Positions 45,937 through 57,634 of a DNA stretch of 64,000 nt are shown in pieces. Source of the stretch: Phocoena phocoena (taxonomy: Eukaryota > Chordata > Mammalia > Artiodactyla > Phocoenidae); the NCBI RefSeq assembly GCF_963924675.1, contig NC_089232.1, positions 33,740,842 through 33,804,841 on the forward strand. Reading direction: 5' to 3'. Each line of letters starts with the position of its first letter. Position 1 is the stretch's first letter. Both the position numbers and the translations under genes were made by a program. The notes beneath the pieces are model-generated. The model did not search any database. It had not been told where the DNA came from and saw only the letters and a program-made list of their open reading frames with translations.

Positions 45937-47370
45937 GGGAAAAAATTCAAGATGAGCAAAGCACCTAAACAAATTTTTTTTTATAAAAGACATTAAAATG
46001 GCCCTCAAATCTATTAAAAGATGCGTAACTTCTTTCATAAAAGGAAAATACAAATTTAAAACTACACGGAATACTATTTTTACCTGGTTAGATAGGCACC
46101 AATTTAAAAGGTTGACAATATACTGTTGGAAAACAGCCTTTCTCATTCATCACTGGTGGCAATGCAAAATGGGACAACCCTTTGAAAGGGGAATCTGACA
46201 GTATCTAACAAATTTACAAATGTCTTAGACCCTCAAATCCCAGTTTTAGGAATTTAGCCTGAAGATACACTTCTAACAAGCACCAATCGTAATTATAAAC
46301 TACTGACAATTCTAAATTGCCTAAGTAAAGAAGACTGATTGAATAAACTATGGTACATCCACACAGCAGAGTACAATACAACTCTAAAAAAGGATGAAGA
46401 CGATCTCTATGAACTGATAGAGACTTATTTGAATATATATTGTTAAGGGGAGAAAAGCAAAGTGCAAAAAAGTTTCTATAGCATGCTTACTCTTCATGTA
46501 AGAAAGGAGAAATAAGAAAACATACTTATTTTTGTTAAAAGAAACATAGGAAAGGATAAACCAGAAATTTATGGGACTGATTTGTTATGGGAGAAAGTAA
46601 TTTTCTCTGAGTAGATTTTTTGTATAATTTTGACTTTTGGAATCAAGTAAATATTCTGCATATTCAAAAGAAATAAAATAACATGAAACTAAGAGTAGGG
46701 GATAAATCCCTAAAACTGAATGCAAGGAGAAATTTTAAAATTCAACTTCTGTTTTTAAAAACAGCTACACCTGGGGGCTTACCTGGTGGTGCAGCGGTTG
46801 AGAGTCTGCCTGCCGATGCAGGGGACGTGGGTTCATGCCTCGGTCTGGGAGGATCCCACATGCCGCGGAGCGGCTGGGCCCGTGGGCCATGGCCACTGAG
46901 CCTGCACGTCCGGAGCTTGTGCTCTGCAACGGGAGAGGCCACAACAGTGAGAGCCCCGCGTACCGCAAAAAAAAAAAAAAAAAAAAAAAAGATACTAAAG
47001 AGATCCTGGATTGCATCCTGTACTGGGAAAGATTGATATAAAGGACATTACTGGGACAATTCAAGAAATTGAAATATAGACTGTATATTAGATAACAGCA
47101 TTATATCAGTATGAAAATTTCTGGATTCAAAACTTGTTTTGAGGAAACAAACACTAACAGATTAGGGGTTAAAGGGCATGATGTATGCAGCTACTCCCAT
47201 ATAGTTCATGAAACAATAGGATATATTACAGAGAGAATGATAAAGCAATGTGGCAAAGTGTTAAACCTTGGAAAATGTGGATGAGAACATTCAGAAGTTC
47301 TTTATACTATTCTTAGAATTTTTCCGTGAGTTTGAAATTAATTTGAAGAAAAAGTTAAAAAAAAAACAGA
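45937..47370 (+). mobile_element. Ancient L1M: ORF2 C-terminus and 3'UTR (continued)
   Basis: Resumes the L1M at the post-RT region ('cattaaaatggccctcaaat', 'ctcattcatcactggtggca', 'actatggtacatccacacag'), then an L1M-type 3'UTR interrupted by a SINE at 46,775-46,990. The tail near 47,370 reads 'ccgtgagtttgaaattaatt'-tgaag then an A-run, as in old L1M ends. Confidence 0.7.
46775..46990 (+). mobile_element. CHR-type SINE inside the L1M 3'UTR
   Basis: Complete copy with a 24-nt A tail. It has several CpG-to-TpG changes relative to the 37,846 copy ('cggtctgggaggatcccaca', 'gcttgtgctctgcaacggg'). I could not find a convincing target duplication at its ends, unlike the other copies. Confidence 0.95.
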
Positions 47371-50029
47371 GAAAATAAACTGTGTGTGCATCCTTCACTC
47401 AGGCAATATTTTCTGTAGTATTGTTACTGATAGTAAAGATTAATATTTGGATGGAGAGAACTATAACGTTTTCAAAGTCATCCTAAAAATTGTTGCTTCT
47501 GTGATTTGGGTGTTTCAAAACAGTTGACCTAAACATGATCCTTTACCGTCCTCCCACCTTAATGTGAATAGTTCACTCATGACTAATATTGAGGATTTCT
47601 TTTATAAATTTCCACATGCATAGCATTAAATTGTGAAACAATTTGAAAGGTATTTTAAAAGATTATACATGTAGGTATCCCTCCAATTTTAGAAGTAAAA
47701 TATACTTTCTTAGAAAACTTGGAAACACAGGGTTGTGGCTCAGTGGTTAAGGTAATGGACTAAAAAACCTGAAAAATGTAGAAAAGTATATACAATAGAA
47801 AGGAAAAATCACTGAGTGATGATTTCATGAAGAAGAGAGTTTAAAAATGTTTTGCATATTGTTTAAAAAAGGGTCACAGGCCTTTGCAAAAAAAGACATA
47901 TAGGAAAGATCAGAGTAGATGAAACGTTGGTTTCTTAATGAAAATAAATCCACTGCATTCCAAAAATAGGAGATTTGCACTTGAATTCACTAAATTTTCC
48001 TTCCAGAAAGCGATCTCCCTTATAAAAAATGAAAAAGAAATTGATGATATTCAGTTTCGTTAGGTAGAGAAATCAATAACTGCATAAAGCCTGAGTAGCT
48101 TGTTGGCACAAACTTGCGTGACCTTATTTTCACTTAAATGTATCAAGATTTGTTCTGGCATTTAAAAAGAAACACTTTTAAGTTGTCAACAACAAAAAAT
48201 CTATACAAACAAGTGAATAATTGAATTATTCACTTTCTTATGCATATAATGATAAAGGGGGGGCATAAAAGAGAGAAAGAAACAGATGAGAATTTTCCAG
48301 GGAGCTGGTCAAAGCTGAAGAAGACGGCAACTGGGAAACAACACAGCACTGTGTCAAGATCTAAAAACGTGCCTCATCTTAAATCAGGCCTACGGCCAAC
48401 TGCGGATTTAAGTATAGAGGACAACCAGGTCACTTTCCCTTGAGCTCCTTTCCTGTCAGACCCTTTCCCTGGTGTTCACGCTTTTACTGCCTTGGGGTGA
48501 ATTGGAAAAGGGGCCAGGACTTCCCTGCCCAGGGCCTCCTAAGAAGTACATCTGTCATGGATCATGTTATAGAACAGAAATGTTTGGTTTTGATCCTATT
48601 CATTTCAACTGGCAGGCGGTTATTATTAGAATGAAAAATTAAGCCATTATGCTGTCGAAGCCTTGCTGGCTCTAAAAAATTTATGGAGTTAATACAACAA
48701 AATTATCTTTTATAGCTGATAAAACAGCTGTATGTAGACGGCTGGGCTTTTCTTAAATAGGAAGAAACACAAAATGGCAGTCTTGTTGGGATGGACCACA
48801 CCAAGACGGAGGTGTCAGTGATATTTGCTGGTTTGGCAACACATGAAAAGGCACACCATGAATGATGGCAGTCTATCCCAAGAGAGGGTTTTATTTTTAT
48901 TAGTCTTCCTGTAGGAAGGAACCAAAAACCATACCTTCGTGTTTTCTAAAAATAAGCCCCTGCAGTCCTTAAAGTAGCATTGTTATTTAAAGGCTTGCTA
49001 TTTTTCTGTTATTTAGTGAATGTTTCAATTAATATTTCTGCTACGCAAATATTCATGTAGCAATTACAATTTTTCCGAAACCAATGAATTGCAAGTATAG
49101 CTACTTCCTATTTATAAACCACTCTTCTAATATCTTTAGAAGCTGCTCATCTCTGGTAAAAGATTTGAGTCATAAAAAATGCAAAGCACAGTAAGTACTG
49201 ATGGGGTGCTTTTCATTCCAAGAGCTTTATAGTGATGACTTATTCAGGCCACCTCTGTAAAGGTCACATTGATGATGGTACACACTAGACCAGAACAGTA
49301 TTGCATCCTTTGGGGGAGGCGGGGCAGGTCTCTGGGGCACGCTTGACTGAACCAGCACGTTAACACCTGGGTATTTTTCAAACCAAATTCTTGAATCTTT
49401 TCTTACCACATGTAATAATACCCAAATGCCAACAAAAGCAATATTTTAACCTTATCCTAAAGACTTAGGTTAAATGTGTCATAGAGTCTCTTAATATCTG
49501 TGTGTGTGTATTATATATGAATGTCTATTGTTTTATTATTTGTTGAATTTTTTGAGTTGTTTCTTTTCCAGTTTCCATTAAAATGATTTTATTGAAACAC
49601 AGCTTTCCTTGGTTGTCAGAAATTTGCTTAGCTTTTTGGAGAGAGGACCTAAGTTCTGTTTTGTCCAGATTGTGTATATGAATGGCCATTTTTGGCCTTT
49701 CCACTGAGGTTGGAATTAAAAGGTAAGTACATTGACGCAATTACTAAGTTCTGATGAAAATCTAACTGGCCTACCCTTTCTTTCTTCTTAAAGATGTAAT
49801 AGATTTGGCTAATTGAGAATAACAGTCTTAAAGTACAGGGCCATGAAGTAGGAGGGAGGATCTTTTGCGTGTATGCTTTTTTTTCCCTTCAAAGATGAAC
49901 TTACCACCAGAAAAGGAGCAAAGGTGCTAGTCCTAGAGGCAGTGGAAAGGCTTTTTTAATAACAAAAATAGGTAGCGGTTTTAGACTTGTCTTCTGTGCT
50001 ATACTTCATTCTTCATATTCCATACACAT
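47371..50029. other. Unassigned sequence; tRNA half-fossil near the start
   Basis: Apart from the tRNA-Ser-like fragment at 47,729-47,769 and a short (TG)n near 49,499-49,509, no gene or repeat family recognised. Open frames at 48,240-48,634 have no recognisable domain. Confidence 0.4.
47729..47769 (+). pseudogene. 5' half of a tRNA-Ser pseudogene (decayed)
   Basis: 'gttgtggctcagtggttaag' followed by 'gtaatggactaaaaaacc' follows tRNA-Ser (AGA/TGA type) from the acceptor strand through D arm and 5' anticodon arm. Many of the differences fall at CpG sites (Cg to Tg/Ca). An A-box 'tggctcagtgg' is intact. Nothing after 47,769 looks like a T arm or B box, so only the 5' half is present. A MIR 5' head is a less good alternative. 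Confidence 0.55.
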
Positions 50030-50097
50030 CACTTCATTTCAGTGTTTCATGCCCATGCACAGGTAAGGAAACTGAGGCACTCATTAAAAGTACTTGC
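50030..50097 (-). mobile_element. MIR SINE, antisense, first half
   Basis: 'gcacaggtaaggaaactgag'-'gcactcattaaaag' is the antisense MIR core. The element continues after the SINE at 50,309. Confidence 0.8.
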
Positions 50098-50098
50098 A

Positions 50099-50308
50099 GG
50101 GCTTCCCTGGTGGCGCAGTGGTTGACAGTCCGCCTGCCGATGCAGGGGACACGGGTTCGTGCCCCGGTCTGCGAAGATCCCACATGCCGTGGAGCGGCTG
50201 GGCCCATGAGCCATGGCCGCTGAGCCTGCGCGTCCGGAGCCTGTGCTCCGCAACAGGAGAGGCCGCAACAGTGAGAGGCCCGCGTACCGCAAAAAAAAAA
50301 AAAAAAAA
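50099..50308 (+). mobile_element. CHR-type SINE splitting a MIR
   Basis: Complete copy with Pol III boxes and A tail. Target duplication 'aaaagtacttgc' at 50,086-50,097 and at about 50,305-50,316, the second overlapping the A tail. Confidence 0.96.
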
Positions 50309-50400
50309 GTACTTGCGGAGGTCATGCAGATAATAAGTGAGGGATTGAAATTCAGATCCAAGCAGCCTGGCTCCAGACACCTCATCCCTAAACACTATGA
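50309..50400 (-). mobile_element. MIR SINE, antisense, second half
   Basis: 'aggtcatgcagataataagt' then 'gagggattgaaattcagatc'-'caagcagcctggctccaga' continues the MIR begun at 50,030 through its tRNA-like 5' part. Confidence 0.85.
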
Positions 50401-50924
50401 AACTGCGTCCCCAGGACCAGGGAACCTGTTGAAAGGAGCCCTCACTTCGAGGTGGCCAGTTGGCAGGCCAAGGTCTTAGCCAGGGCGATGTGCTGGTCTC
50501 TCATAAGAGGACTGGCTCCATAAGCTCCACCTTTATTCCCTCCCTTGCCCCTCTGCTTCTTCCGTCAATCTTGGGCCTGTGTTGCCCTGTGGCACTACGG
50601 GAACATTTCTGCAGTGGCTCTTGTTCCAGTTGGAGCATGTCACTGTAGCAGCTTCTCTGCCTGGAGGTCCCCCCTGATCCAACACTTTATTGATTAATTT
50701 CACCGATGCATCATTTCACTCCCCATGGGCTTACAAACCTAGTAAATGTAAAAGTGCTAAGGTCAGTAAATGAATAAAGAAGTGATCATATCAAAAGCGT
50801 TCTTCTGATCAGAAATTGTTTGTTTTATGATTACTCTTGATATGGTAAAGAGATCTGTGGAAGCCATTTTATATGTATGGTGTTTAAAAGATTTTAAGGC
50901 TGATTGATGTTTTAATCTTAATTA
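50401..50924. other. Unassigned sequence, no gene seen
   Basis: GC-moderate DNA without a recognised gene, repeat or RNA. Confidence 0.4.
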
Positions 50925-51060
50925 GAGATTTGAATTCTGGTTATGCCACTTTCTAGTTGCATGACTTTAGGAAACTTATTTTAACTTTTCTAAGCCTTGA
51001 TTGTATCATCTGTGAAAAGGGGATGATAAGAATTGCATGGAGTTGTTAAATCTGTTCTGA
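50925..51060 (+). mobile_element. MIR SINE, sense
   Basis: 'gaattctggttatgccactt', 'tctagttgcatgactttagg', 'aaacttattttaacttttct' and 'tgtatcatctgtgaaaaggg' give a clear MIR core in order. Confidence 0.88.
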
Positions 51061-51214
51061 TGTTAGGTAAAGATTAATTCTCTCCCCTCAGATAATCCTC
51101 AAATGAATACAGATGTTTAGGTAGAACACAGACAAGAGAAGGAAAATATTAAAAAATACTAAATTAAATTAAAAATATTAAATCTAGACTTAAATTCTTG
51201 GTGACTGTGTATTT

Positions 51215-51310
51215 TTAAAAAGTTTTGTTGACATATAGTTGATTTATGATGCTGTGTTAGTCTCAGGTATAAAGTGATTCAATTATATATATACATATAT
51301 ATATTGTGTA
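51215..51310 (-). mobile_element. L1 3'UTR fragment, antisense (short)
   Basis: 'tgacatatagttgatttatg', 'ctgtgttagtctcaggtata' and 'aagtgattcaattatatata' are the last ~95 nt of an L1 3'UTR in antisense, ending in a TA-rich tract. Confidence 0.8.
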
Positions 51311-53461
51311 TTATTTTTACATACAGGGTAAACATTAGGACTGCTGACAAGAGTAATGTTTAACATTTGAGCTGAGCGTTCCATCCAACAATTGATTTGT
51401 CTTATGAATTAAAAAGGATTTCCCCATTCAGTCTTGGAAGACATTATGGAAGAAGCAGGAATTGGGGAGTCATTTAAATGACTCTCTGGAACTTTTATTC
51501 AGGCTAGAAAATTCCAATTGAGTCTCAATCCCGGTTTTAAAAATATGAGTTTTAAAAAGCTGATAGAACATCACCTATTAAAGGTAATTATTTTTACTTC
51601 CAATGAGGCACGGTATGATTAAACTTAACATTTTTTTTTCCCAATGAGTGTTGATTGGGTATAAATGAGAACATGATGTCCCAGCAAATGATAACTTTAC
51701 ATTTAAAATGGGTACAGCATCTTCACACTGTATATAATGGATCATGGTAACCAAGAGTGGTGATCGATTACTCTATTTTTTAATAAAATATAGAAGCAGT
51801 TGAAATGTAAAGTGGCGTTACTATACTTAACTAACGTTCTCTGTGTTCCTAAAAGATACACTAAATCTATGGAAATAATACATAATCTAGAAAAAACATG
51901 GTTTCTGTTTTCAGGCAATTAATACATATACACACAGACACAGAGACTGCATATCTCCATGAACTGGAAATTAGGTCAGTCCCCACAGCAACAAAAAAAT
52001 TCAAGAACTTAGGTGTATATAAAAATAGGTTGGAAAAACTCAGAATTTAAACACTAAAGGACATATTGTACAAAATGGTTCTGTTTTCAAAGACAAAATC
52101 AACTCTGCATTCAATATGAGAATTAATTTCATTTAAAAAGCCACACTTTGATTATTTATATCCTGCCAAGAGCTGGTACGAACAAACTTTGTACTTGTCA
52201 ACCTTATTTTGTATTTGTTAGGTACAAATATGTGTATATTCATAATATATATGTCCACGTATGTGTGTACATATGTATATCTGACTATACACATACACAC
52301 ATGGGCATGGTAAGCAGAGCCACTGTTTTAGTCTATACGTCCATACCATCCAGGGTAAACAATAATCCTTGCTAATACCAAGTGTCAACAGAAAGTGATT
52401 TAAGAAGGGGGCTAACATGAGAAAAGCTTGCTTTCACAGTAAAATTTTAACAACACAACTCTTTGGTCGCACCGTGGAAATATGTGGCTTTGTTTCCACG
52501 CACACTGTACTGAGAGATTCCATCTGGTCAGCAACGCTCATGTGTATACTTTGGAAGTTTTGTTCAAGTTTCATAAATCTTGTCATATATCAGGTTATCC
52601 TCAGTACCAGCCAAAGTAAATAATCTACAGCCAGAAGAGTGAAAGATCATTTATGCCCTAATTACGGATCAACGTTCTTCCTCAGCCAATGCCACGGCTC
52701 TCCTTTCATTAATCAGGCTTTTGGTGACTAACATCAATTGATGTTAGAAGGAGTATTCTGCGAACAAGTTTCAGAACATAAACTCTTCTGGAATTACAAT
52801 ATTTAATTGTTTGAGTGACAGTCAAAATAACCCTTGTGCGGCTGTTTCTTTTTAATAATTGCAATATTGAGAAATGAGGGAAACCTAAGAAACTTCTGAA
52901 AGAAATGTCAATCTCGGGATCTTGGGAATGCTTGTAAATCCTCTTGCCCCCGTTACCCCTGGCTAAACACGATCCAGCTTCATGCTCGAGTTTGATGGGC
53001 CCCCCAACTGCCATTTTCAACTATTAATCTCATTGTGCTTCTCTGTCTTGACACTAAACCACTCAAAACTTAACATTACTCAGACTCTAGAAACACAGAT
53101 TCTTTGTGTTTTTGTGTGAAAGCTGCTTTAATCTAGACATTTCCTTTACAAGCCTGTAAAACTGAGATGGAATTATGACCTCCTATAGGATGGCTTTAGG
53201 GCTCTGATGTGTTCAGTGACTCCCGTAGGGTCCATCTACACACTGGTTTGGCATTTCAACTGCATCTACTTCTTGTACCTGGGATGTGTTTAGTGGTACT
53301 CACATCCCAGGTTTTGTTTCTATGGCCGTTTCTTTCTCATTACCCTCATCCAGGAAATGTGTCTGAGGCTAGCACGTGTGTCCCTCTTTGGCTAGTTCCT
53401 GTTTCTTGAATTCCCGAGGAGAAGAGCTTGCTTGTTCCTCATGGCCTGTATCACCTTGTTT
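51311..53461. other. Unassigned sequence, no gene seen
   Basis: No gene or repeat family recognised. It contains a TA/TG-rich patch at 52,225-52,305 and a 20-bp palindrome at 52,728-52,747. Confidence 0.4.
52728..52747. repeat. Perfect 20-bp palindrome
   Basis: 'ctaacatcaattgatgttag' equals its own reverse complement. No element boundary or known site was recognised around it. Confidence 0.95.
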
Positions 53462-53476
53462 GAACAACATTCACTT

Positions 53477-53690
53477 TTTTTTTTTTTTTTTTTCTTGCGG
53501 TACGAGGGCCTCTCACTGTTGTGGCCTCTCCTGTTGCGGAGCACAGGCTCCGGACGCGCAGGCTCAGCGGCCACGGCTCACGGGCCCAGCCGCTTCGCGG
53601 CATGTGGGATCCTCCCGGACCGGGGCACGAACCCGTGTCCCCTGCATCGGCAGGTGGACTCTCAACCACTGTGCCACCAGGGAAGCCCCA
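53477..53690 (-). mobile_element. CHR-type SINE, antisense
   Basis: T-run, then 'cttgcggtacgagggcctct' to 'ccaccagggaagcccca' on the plus strand. Target duplication 'gaacaacattcacttt' (about 53,462-53,477) and 'gaacaaaattcacttt' (53,691-53,706), one difference. Complete copy with many retained CpGs. Confidence 0.95.
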
Positions 53691-53765
53691 GAACAAAATT
53701 CACTTTAAGCGATACGATAATGAGAGTAAACAAGCCTGATGTAAACAGACTTGAGGTTTTATACA

Positions 53766-54180
53766 AATTCATTCATTCATTCAGTAAATATATATTGGGT
53801 CCCTACCACCTGCCAGCATTAATGGAGTGGTGACTGAGACAGTGTGCTTGTTCTCCTGGAAATTATATTCCAGTGGGGAATGATAGGTAATAGACACATC
53901 TATACATAACATAGTTTCTGATATTGGTGAGTACCACAGAGAGAAAAAACAGAGTGTGTTTGAGAGAAAGGGTTTGGGGAGCGACAGTTTAATATGAGGT
54001 AGAATGATTGGGGAAGACCACTCTAAGAATATGACATTTGAATTGAGTGATAAGAAAGATCTAGGTGTGTGAGGGTGTGGGGACGTTGTAACCACAGGGA
54101 ACAGCAAGTACAAAGGCCTGGCATCAGGAAATTGGGGTATTAAAGAAAACTCTATAAAAGCCAGTGTGGATTTTGTACTG
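53766..54180 (-). mobile_element. Probable L2-related mammal-wide repeat, antisense
   Basis: Starts with (ATTC)4 and 'agtaaatatatattgggtcc'-'ctaccacctgccagca', antisense of the L2-type tail, then 'cctggaaattatattccagt' and 'aaccacagggaacagcaagt'-acaaaggcctgg, usual companions of this repeat in mammalian genomes. The family name is uncertain, and the repeat nature is clearer than the name. Confidence 0.6.
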
Positions 54181-54382
54181 TAAACATAAACCCGCTGGAT
54201 AGCAGCTTTGGCATTTCCACTAGTGGAGACCTTTGATGAGGAGCGTGTGGGCACACCAGTGTTTTGAAGGCAACATCTAGACCCTGTGACATCTAATTCT
54301 GATTCTCAGAGTGGCCAGGGTCCAGCGAGCCAGGTACTTAGCTATTGGCTTTCTCTGATTACTTCCCCTGCATCTCACCCAG

Positions 54383-54688
54383 GACCTGATCATCAAGAAA
54401 GCTAAAATCAAAACTGAGCTTCTCCCAGATACAATCTATGAGTCAGAAGTCAATGGCTCATTTATCTCCTATAGCAAAAGACCGATGTACGGTGGAAAGA
54501 AAGGAGCTGGTTTCCTGGTAGCAGTTTTTCTTCCAATCCTTTCCATCCCAACCCTTCCCCCAGCTCCCTGCCTTCTAATAATTTGTCTTTTTGTCATAAT
54601 TTGGTACTTTCTTTCCGTTTCGGTGCTGTTCTTTGTGCTTTTAAAAAATATCGTCTACTGGTATAAAATGATTGAATTAATACAATAA
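54383..54688 (+). other. Exon-like open frame behind a good splice acceptor (unproven)
   Basis: A pyrimidine-rich tract and 'tctcacccag' end at 54,382. The frame immediately after is open to a stop ending at 54,688, with a mixed, protein-like start ('DLIIKKAKIKTELLPDTIYE') and then a hydrophobic stretch ('FLPILSIPTLPPAPCLLIIC'). A possible donor 'cctg|gtagca' at 54,517/54,518 would give a 135-nt exon of 45 codons in phase 0. I recognise no protein family, and chance is the likelier explanation. Confidence 0.2.
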
Positions 54689-54837
54689 TAGAGTTATTTT
54701 CCATTGATGTCTCTAACACTCCTAGTTTGTGTCTCTAATTTGGGAACACAAGGACTACTCCTGTTGATCCAATCTTTGACTAAAATTGACAGAGAATTGT
54801 GCCTTTAAAAAAAATTAACATTGCATTACTCATCCTT
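54689..54837. other. Unassigned sequence
   Basis: Nothing recognised. Confidence 0.4.
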
Positions 54838-55030
54838 TCATTGGGGCTGCCAAAGTTTCAGTTCCTGGGCTACATGAAGAGGGATGAACCCACTGTGGTC
54901 CTTACCATCATGGCTCTCATGACATACAGGGGACAGACACACAGAAAGTGACTGCATGGTAGTGTAAAGAGGTATGTGTGAAATCTTAGGACAGCTAAAA
55001 GTCAAGTCATTAACCCTGGAGAAATGGCAA
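54838..55030 (-). mobile_element. Possible L2-related repeat fragment, antisense
   Basis: 'ccactgtggtccttaccatc'-'atggctctcatgacatacag'-gggacagacacacagaaagtgac follows the usual antisense order seen next to L2-type tails ('...gtccctgccctcatggagctcacagtct'). Weak. Confidence 0.45.
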
Positions 55031-55924
55031 GGCAAGTTAGAGAGTAGAATTAGAGAGCAGCTAGAGTAGCTGACTAGCTTCCAGCCCCTCAGACACTTCT
55101 GGTTCTGGCTCACTACCAGGAGTTCATTATTAGATCCAACCTAACCTTGCAAGCTTATGGGAAGATGCCACATTCTTTGGTATTTACATTAATTCCTTAT
55201 CAGTCACATAATTGATGCCCTTGCTTTCTTGAACCACTGAATGATCTATGGCTGCAGTTACTCAATTATTATTTTCAACACAACTGATAACACTACTTTA
55301 TAATTTCGTAGTCCTTCAACATGAAGCCTGGCTCCGGGTTATGACACAAATTGATGTCACAAGTTTTATTATCTTTGCTTTCTGACTAAGCCGTCAAGGA
55401 CAGGTGAGGAAAGACTCCTAAAGGTTTAGTTGATGTTTATGATGGGCAGCTGAAACGTGAATGCTGGAAAACGAAAAGGCAATTACAGGCAAGGTTTCTA
55501 CAGGTCCCATGTGGAAAAGAAGCCAGAAATTTATTTAAATCCTTCTCACTCAATACCTGTTTTCACCTAAGGGGTTCATTTGAAGAATGAGAGAAGGTTT
55601 CATCTGGTTAGTACAGACTTTGTTCGTAGTCTCTAAATATCACAGTGTTAATAATTTTGAACCAAGAAAATAAAAAGATGATATCAACACATTTAGGGCC
55701 TGTAATTTTGCCAACCCATGACAACAACAGAAAAAGCAGCTAAAAAAAGTCATTTGTAAAGCTTTTTTCAAAACATTTTATTGCATTCAGCATGTTAGTA
55801 GCTAGTGTAAGTAGTGAATAACAAAATCCACTTCTGTGCGTAGATGCAGCCATGGGAAGTAAACAACATCACAGAACATTTGTAGAAAAATAGTAAGCTA
55901 AAAGGTATGTATTTGTAGTGCATA
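55031..55924. other. Unassigned sequence, no gene seen
   Basis: AT-rich, with no gene, RNA or named repeat recognised. Confidence 0.4.
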
Positions 55925-56300
55925 TCCTTTCATCTAAGCATTCCACTTATGAAAACATATCCCTCGGCAGGGGAAGGTGGAAGTGTGTGGGACAGATTTA
56001 GCTATAAGAAGGTTTATGGAAGCAGTATTAGTAACAGGAAAAAAATGAAAATCTAAATGTCCAATAAGACAGGATCAGTTAATAAATTCCACATAATGGA
56101 AAATTATGCAGATATTATAGCAATTTATTATGGAAATATATGCATGATATATTTTTAAAAGGAAAAGAAACAGACTGAAATACAGGATGTATGGATTGCA
56201 CCCTACGAAATTCTTGTTTTTGTAGTTTAAGGTGGCTGAATATAAGTAATCTGTTATCAAACTAAAATATGATCCCATTTTCGTAAATAATAAAAATAAA
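55925..56300 (+). mobile_element. Ancient L1M ORF2 C-terminal fragment
   Basis: 'ttagtaacaggaaaaaaatg', 'aaaatctaaatgtccaataa', 'aataaattccacataatgga' and 'atggattgcaccctacgaaa' follow the '[22 protein letters not shown]' coding region of very old L1 copies at DNA level, in sense. No frame is open. Confidence 0.55.
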
Positions 56301-57634
56301 ACTATTGAATATATGTGTGTGCATACACGTAATTCTGAAAATATATTTGCCAAGGTTTACAATAGTTATCGTCAAGATAATAGGCTTAATAGGTTTATTA
56401 TAATTATTAATTTTTATTATAATTATTATAATCTTTACTCTTTCATTTTTTTTCAGACCTTTCTTTAAAAGGAATTAGTCTTTTATAATAAGAAAAAAAC
56501 AACGAAATACACTCCAATTTGAAAAAATTTACAAAGGAAGAATTTGCTGCCACAAATTTGTATCCTTTTCATTCAGTGATAACTCCTTCTGCTATTATCT
56601 TTCATTCAGCCTTGATTCCTCTTCATTTTACGATAGTAAAAGGACACATCCTTCATCCTAGTGAAGGTATTCTAAAAAACAGCCAGCCAGCAAAATGTGA
56701 ACAAAGAAGAAAGAATGCATGGTCTGAGGCCAGTTAGCTGACTTGTACCTTCAGTGAACCAAAATATTCTCTTCCCAAGCAGTATCAAGAATTTGGTTAA
56801 CACACACACACAGCACCCACACATTGGTCAAGTGCATGTTTTGAGGTATTTTTAGATAATTGCTAGTTGGTATAGTGTATAGAAGTGCTGGGTGTCTTCT
56901 AGGAACAACAAACTAAGGGCAAAAAATAATCTATTTATATTCCAAATTAGTGGGAAACTGGGTTCAGCTCCCAAGTGCCATGGCATCCTTGCTCTCACCT
57001 TTTCTTCCACCTAGTTCTATGACTTGACTGCTTTGGGGCTTGGATATCTTGGCAGAAGCTCTGTGTAGCCCCATCCACATACTCTATGGTTGTGGAAATT
57101 CAGACTGCAACTCAATCAACTCTTTTGATACCTACTATTACCTCCCTGAAGCCATTTGCTCTCTAAGAATACTACAGACTTCAATTTACATTTAGCCCAA
57201 TTCCTAGTGTACTTACACCTACTATTATGACCGCTGACAAATGTAAAATGATGATCACAATTATGGCCTCGAGAAAGTACAAGCTCTTCAATCAGCGAGG
57301 AAAAATTAGATGATCTTCACTTGACTGTTCGTCCTACCAAAATAGTACGTTCATATTAGAGAAAATTTGTTTAAAACATGAACCAAAATATTTTTTGTAA
57401 TTCTGATGACAATTTCCTTTTGACCACATGGGCTGATTGTTTGGGTACCATAAAAATTAGTCAGCAGAACTCAATTATTTCACTGATTTCCACAAGAAAC
57501 CCTTGCCCATCTAGCGTTTCATAATTTGAGTCAACTTTATTGAAGATATTGATATAGTCACATTGTTCCAGTGTACCTGTTTCTTTTCTCAAATTCCCAC
57601 CTGACCTCTCTGTTTTTCTGATTCTAGTAGTTAT
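56301..57634. other. Unassigned sequence with an AT-rich inverted tract
   Basis: A TTATAATTA-type low-complexity patch lies at 56,393-56,435 and a short (CA)n near 56,801-56,811. No gene recognised; the frame at 56,519-56,737 shows no domain. Confidence 0.4.
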
